Below, one piece after another: positions 61,468 to 64,000 of a DNA stretch of 64,000 bases (position 1 is its first letter; each line of letters begins with the position of its first letter). Below the pieces are notes generated by a model, which had not been told where the DNA came from, searched no databases, and was given only the letters and a program-made list of their open reading frames with translations. The DNA is taken from positions 1 to 64,000 of the forward strand of contig AZHR01000002.1 in NCBI GenBank assembly GCA_000504625.1, in the 5' to 3' direction. Source of the stretch: an alpha proteobacterium SCGC AAA240-E13. Its GTDB lineage: Bacteria; Pseudomonadota; Alphaproteobacteria; Pelagibacterales; Pelagibacteraceae. Both the position numbers and the translations under genes were made by a program.

Positions 61468-62436
61468 ATGGATATTGTTAAAATGGTCGAGGTCACTAGA
61501 AGTGATTTTATTGAAAGTACACACTATGGTGTTGCTATATTAATTAATTCAAATGGAGAAATATTAAAGGAGTGGGGCAATTCAAATATATTAATTTATC
61601 CAAGATCAGCATTAAAACCCATTCAATCACTTAATCTTTATAAAGATGGTGTGGCCGAAAGTTTGAGATTATCAGATGATTTTATAGCTTTGACGACAGC
61701 TTCACATCACGCAGAAAATATTCATCAAAAAATGATTAATAATTGGTTAAAAAAAATTAATTTGAAAGAAAATCATCTTTCTTGCGGGCCTAGTTGGCCA
61801 TGGAATATAAAAGATCAATTTAAGGCACATACAAAATATAGAGCTAAAAGAAAAATTTTTCATAATTGTTCTGGAAAGCATTGTGGTCATTTAGCTGTGA
61901 GTAAGTACAAAAATTTACCAATAAAAAACTACCAACATAAAGATCATCCTATTCAAAAAGATTTGATTAAATTGATAGAAGACCTATCAAAATATAAAAT
62001 AAAGAACATAGGTGTTGATGGATGTACTTTGCCTAATCCATTGATTCCCTTAAAAAAATTTGCACTAGCAGCTGCTCAATTAGCTGATTATAAAAAACTC
62101 AATGAAAATTCTGATATAGCTAAAAGAATTGTCGATTCTTGTGTAAAATTTCCCGAAATTACCGGGGGCAGTAAAAGCGTAAATTCTATTCTAACCAAAC
62201 TTTCAAAAGGAAAAGCATTTATTAAGAACGGGGCAGAGGGAGTTTTTGTAGCTATAATACCTGAAAAAAAATCCGCTTTAGCTCTTAAAATTACTGACGG
62301 TGCTAGCAGAGCCGCTGAAGTAGCGATTGCAGGATTATTGTCAGAACTTAAAATAGTCAATAATGAAAAAATGAAAAAAAGACCTATTAAGAATTCTGCC
62401 AATCGAGTCATAGGGCATATGAAATGGATATGCTAA
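61468..62436 (+). CDS. Asparaginase II family protein
   Basis: A 322-aa member of the thermolabile asparaginase (rhizobial AnsA-type) family, unrelated to E. coli AnsA/B. Visible: VEVTRSDFIESTHYG, YPRSALKPIQSL with the nucleophile region, TTASHHAENIHQ, NNCSGKH-like FHNCSGKHCGHLAV, and DGCTLPNPLIPL. It hydrolyses asparagine to aspartate and ammonia; use of asparagine as N source is inference. A leader-type ORF starts 1 base after its stop. Confidence 0.9.
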   Translation: MDIVKMVEVTRSDFIESTHYGVAILINSNGEILKEWGNSNILIYPRSALKPIQSLNLYKDGVAESLRLSDDFIALTTASHHAENIHQKMINNWLKKINLKENHLSCGPSWPWNIKDQFKAHTKYRAKRKIFHNCSGKHCGHLAVSKYKNLPIKNYQHKDHPIQKDLIKLIEDLSKYKIKNIGVDGCTLPNPLIPLKKFALAAAQLADYKKLNENSDIAKRIVDSCVKFPEITGGSKSVNSILTKLSKGKAFIKNGAEGVFVAIIPEKKSALALKITDGASRAAEVAIAGLLSELKIVNNEKMKKRPIKNSANRVIGHMKWIC

Positions 62437-62437
62437 A

Positions 62438-62569
62438 ATGAAAAAGTTTCTAGCGATCTTGGTTCTAGGTTTAATTTTAATTAAACCAGCTGTTGGAGCT
62501 GATTATATAAATCTTCCAAAAAATGTGGCCTCTGGAAATAAATATTTTAAAAGTTTAAAAAACAAATGA
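62438..62569 (+). CDS. 43-aa exported leader-type ORF
   Basis: MKKFLAILVLGLILIKPAVG then ADYINLPKNVASGNKYFKS and a basic end. A clean signal peptide plus 23 mature residues, overlapping the next start as ATGA. The first part is another copy of the leader seen in the tRNA-Phe island, and the mature INLPKNVASG resembles the lyase N-terminus IKLPEDVAQG. It could be a tiny exported protein or a truncated lyase remnant. Confidence 0.55.
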   Translation: MKKFLAILVLGLILIKPAVGADYINLPKNVASGNKYFKSLKNK

Positions 62570-63495
62570 AAACAGGCATAATAACGACCGATACTTATTT
62601 AAATCACGATACAGGCCAAGGTCATCCTGAGAGAGCAGACAGAGTAACTGTTGTTATTGACCATTTAAAAAAAGTTAAATTTAAAGATTTAATTTGGAAA
62701 AAACCTGGAAAGTTTGATCTTAAATATCTGGCATTTGCTCACGATAAAAATTATTTAGATAATGTAAAAGACTCCTTTCCAAAACAGGGTTTAAATTTTT
62801 TGGATGGAGATACCATTGTCTCACCCGGCAGCAAGGAAGCAACCCGAGATGCGGTTGGTTCAATTTTAACGGCTATTGATGGGGTTATGAAAAAAGATTT
62901 CAATAATGCTTTTTGTGCTGTTAGGCCTCCAGGGCACCATGCTGAAAAACAAAAGGCCATGGGATTTTGCGTTTATAATAATATTGCAGTTGGTGCTTAT
63001 TATTTACTGGAAAAATACAATTTAAAAAAAGTGGCTATTATTGATTTTGATGTCCACCATGGCAACGGCACACAGGATATCTTTTACGATAATGAAAAAG
63101 TTCTCTATATTTCTTCACATCAGTATCCCTACTATCCAGGCACTGGGGCAGCAAATGAAAAGGGTAAAAAAGATAACGTACTTAATGTACCTCTAAGTGC
63201 TGGCACACAATCCCATAAATTTTTAAATGCTTATGAAAGTATCTTTAAAAAACTTAACGAATTTAAGCCTGAATTCATTTTATTATCTGCTGGATTTGAT
63301 GCCCACAAGGATGATCCCTTGGCCCAAATCAACTTGGAATCTAAAGATTATTATACCCTTACCAAAAGAATATTGGATTTTGCAAAAAAGCTTTGTGACG
63401 GAAAGATAGTCTCTATCCTAGAAGGTGGATATGATCTAAACGCACTTAAAGAAAGCGTTGATTGCCATGTAAAATCTTTAATGGAATATCAATAG
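62566..63495 (+). CDS. Histone-deacetylase-family amidohydrolase
   Basis: A 309-aa Zn-dependent deacetylase of the acetoin-utilisation/HDAC class. Active-site motifs: VRPPGHHAEKQKAMGFC (read in parts), IDFDVHHGNGTQ with the Zn ligands, and SAGFDAHKDDPL. Bacterial members act on acetylated small molecules such as polyamines; the target here is unknown. It overlaps the 43-aa ORF and converges on truA with a 7-base overlap. Confidence 0.92.
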   Translation: MKTGIITTDTYLNHDTGQGHPERADRVTVVIDHLKKVKFKDLIWKKPGKFDLKYLAFAHDKNYLDNVKDSFPKQGLNFLDGDTIVSPGSKEATRDAVGSILTAIDGVMKKDFNNAFCAVRPPGHHAEKQKAMGFCVYNNIAVGAYYLLEKYNLKKVAIIDFDVHHGNGTQDIFYDNEKVLYISSHQYPYYPGTGAANEKGKKDNVLNVPLSAGTQSHKFLNAYESIFKKLNEFKPEFILLSAGFDAHKDDPLAQINLESKDYYTLTKRILDFAKKLCDGKIVSILEGGYDLNALKESVDCHVKSLMEYQ

Positions 63496-64000
63496 GAAAT
63501 ACTAATTAAATAAAGTCCACTTGGAGGGGCAGGTGGAGCACATTGCGATTTTTTTTTCGAAAACATTGCTTTTTTAAAAAAATTTAAATTCCATTTACCT
63601 TCACCCAAATACTTGATGCAACCAACCATCGATCTAACCTGTTGTTGCAAAAAAGATTTTGAAGTAAATTTAAGAATTATTCTCTCTTTATTTTTTTTGA
63701 TTGAAACTTTGTTTAAAGTTTTAATTGGTGATTTTGCACCGCAAGAAGAAGCGCGAAATGTAGAAAAATCATGAGTTCCCAATAATAATTTTGCTCCTTT
63801 TTTCATAGCATTTAGATCTAATTTTTTCCTAATATGCCATGCTTTGTTTTTTTGCAAAGCCAAAGGAGATTGTCTGTTAATGATTACATATTGATAGGTT
63901 CTTTTTTTTGCATCAAATCTTGAATGAAATTTAATGTGAGTTTTTTTTATGCTTAAAATAATTACAGGATTTTTTCCAATATATTGGTTAACACCAAGTA
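63489..64000 (-). CDS. truA: tRNA pseudouridine(38-40) synthase, C-terminal part (cut by window edge)
   Basis: Makes pseudouridine at positions 38-40 of tRNA. The minus-strand frame stays open to the right edge, so the N-terminal catalytic Asp region lies outside. Visible (from the edge): FHSRFDAKKRTYQYVIINRQ, then GTHDFSTFRASSC, SFLQQQVRSMVGCIKYLGEG and PPAPPSGLYL, which is the usual TruA C-terminus. An internal TTG at 63863 is not a real start. Confidence 0.95.
   Translation of the reverse strand, partial: LGVNQYIGKNPVIILSIKKTHIKFHSRFDAKKRTYQYVIINRQSPLALQKNKAWHIRKKLDLNAMKKGAKLLLGTHDFSTFRASSCGAKSPIKTLNKVSIKKNKERIILKFTSKSFLQQQVRSMVGCIKYLGEGKWNLNFFKKAMFSKKKSQCAPPAPPSGLYLISISY

Overview
The window is a dense, very AT-rich stretch of an alphaproteobacterial chromosome, almost certainly from the SAR11 clade (Pelagibacterales). 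Reasons: strong A/T bias by eye, Lys/Asn/Ile-rich proteins, genes that abut or overlap by a few bases, F0 ATP synthase genes (with a b' subunit) separated from F1, a two-subunit HisG/HisZ system, an alphaproteobacterial-type HisRS with a tRNA-His lacking an encoded G-1, and alphaproteobacterial DUF2093, DUF2948 and DUF3035 proteins. Taxonomy is inferred from gene content; no 16S gene is present.

Layout. 1-3.2 kb: end of smc, then atpI-atpB-atpE-atpF'-atpF. 3.3-6.1 kb: thrB-rnhA facing thrC. 6.15-12.5 kb (minus): an aa3-type cytochrome c oxidase operon (subunit II, subunit I, two subunit III paralogues, subunit IV, CtaB, CtaG) bracketed by two tiny unknown membrane proteins. 12.5-17.3 kb: rsmE and a run of single-domain enzymes. 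17.3-24.1 kb: ubiA and a lipid A/Kdo cluster (msbA, waaA, lpxK, lpxL-like) interrupted by an inserted sugar O-methyltransferase gene. 24.1-32.8 kb: purD, rsmD and a minus-strand operon HAD-ribF-ileS-lspA-lipoprotein-pgi. 32.8-36.8 kb: groES-groEL with a strong terminator, then typA. 36.8-40.0 kb (minus): tRNA-His-hisS-hisZ-hisG. 40-43.6 kb: cspA, a BtuF-like protein, a possible DUF4346 protein, an EEP-family hydrolase, a GNAT.

43.7-48.3 kb is the accessory part: an island stacked against the 3' end of a tRNA-Phe gene. It holds three extra partial or decayed copies of tRNA-Phe, an 88-bp direct repeat at its two ends, a remnant of a tyrosine-integrase N-terminus, paired TGTAGCGAA-type repeats, and cargo genes (GFA-fold enzyme, YbaK-type deacylase, sulfotransferase, secreted polysaccharide lyase). 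Copies of one short signal-peptide-coding sequence (MKKLLGI-V/L-VLGL) bracket two of the cargo genes. This is the best candidate for an undescribed system: a degenerate tandem integration array in which a tRNA att core plus a linker and secretion leader recurs in front of different cargo.

48.3-54.7 kb: infA, DUF2948, murA, dcd, two small proteins, tRNA-Thr, and a glycosyltransferase pair with unknown membrane proteins. 54.8-61.4 kb: one long plus-strand run rpmH-rnpA-yidD-yidC-argB-HAD-dapD-dapE-methyltransferase-like. 61.5-64 kb: an asparaginase, a 43-aa leader-type ORF, an HDAC-family amidohydrolase and the 3' part of truA. Most of the window is streamlined core genome. The tRNA-Phe island, the msbA/waaA insertion with its 47-bp duplication, and a GroEL-like GGM tail on the neighbouring TypA are the departures worth a second look.
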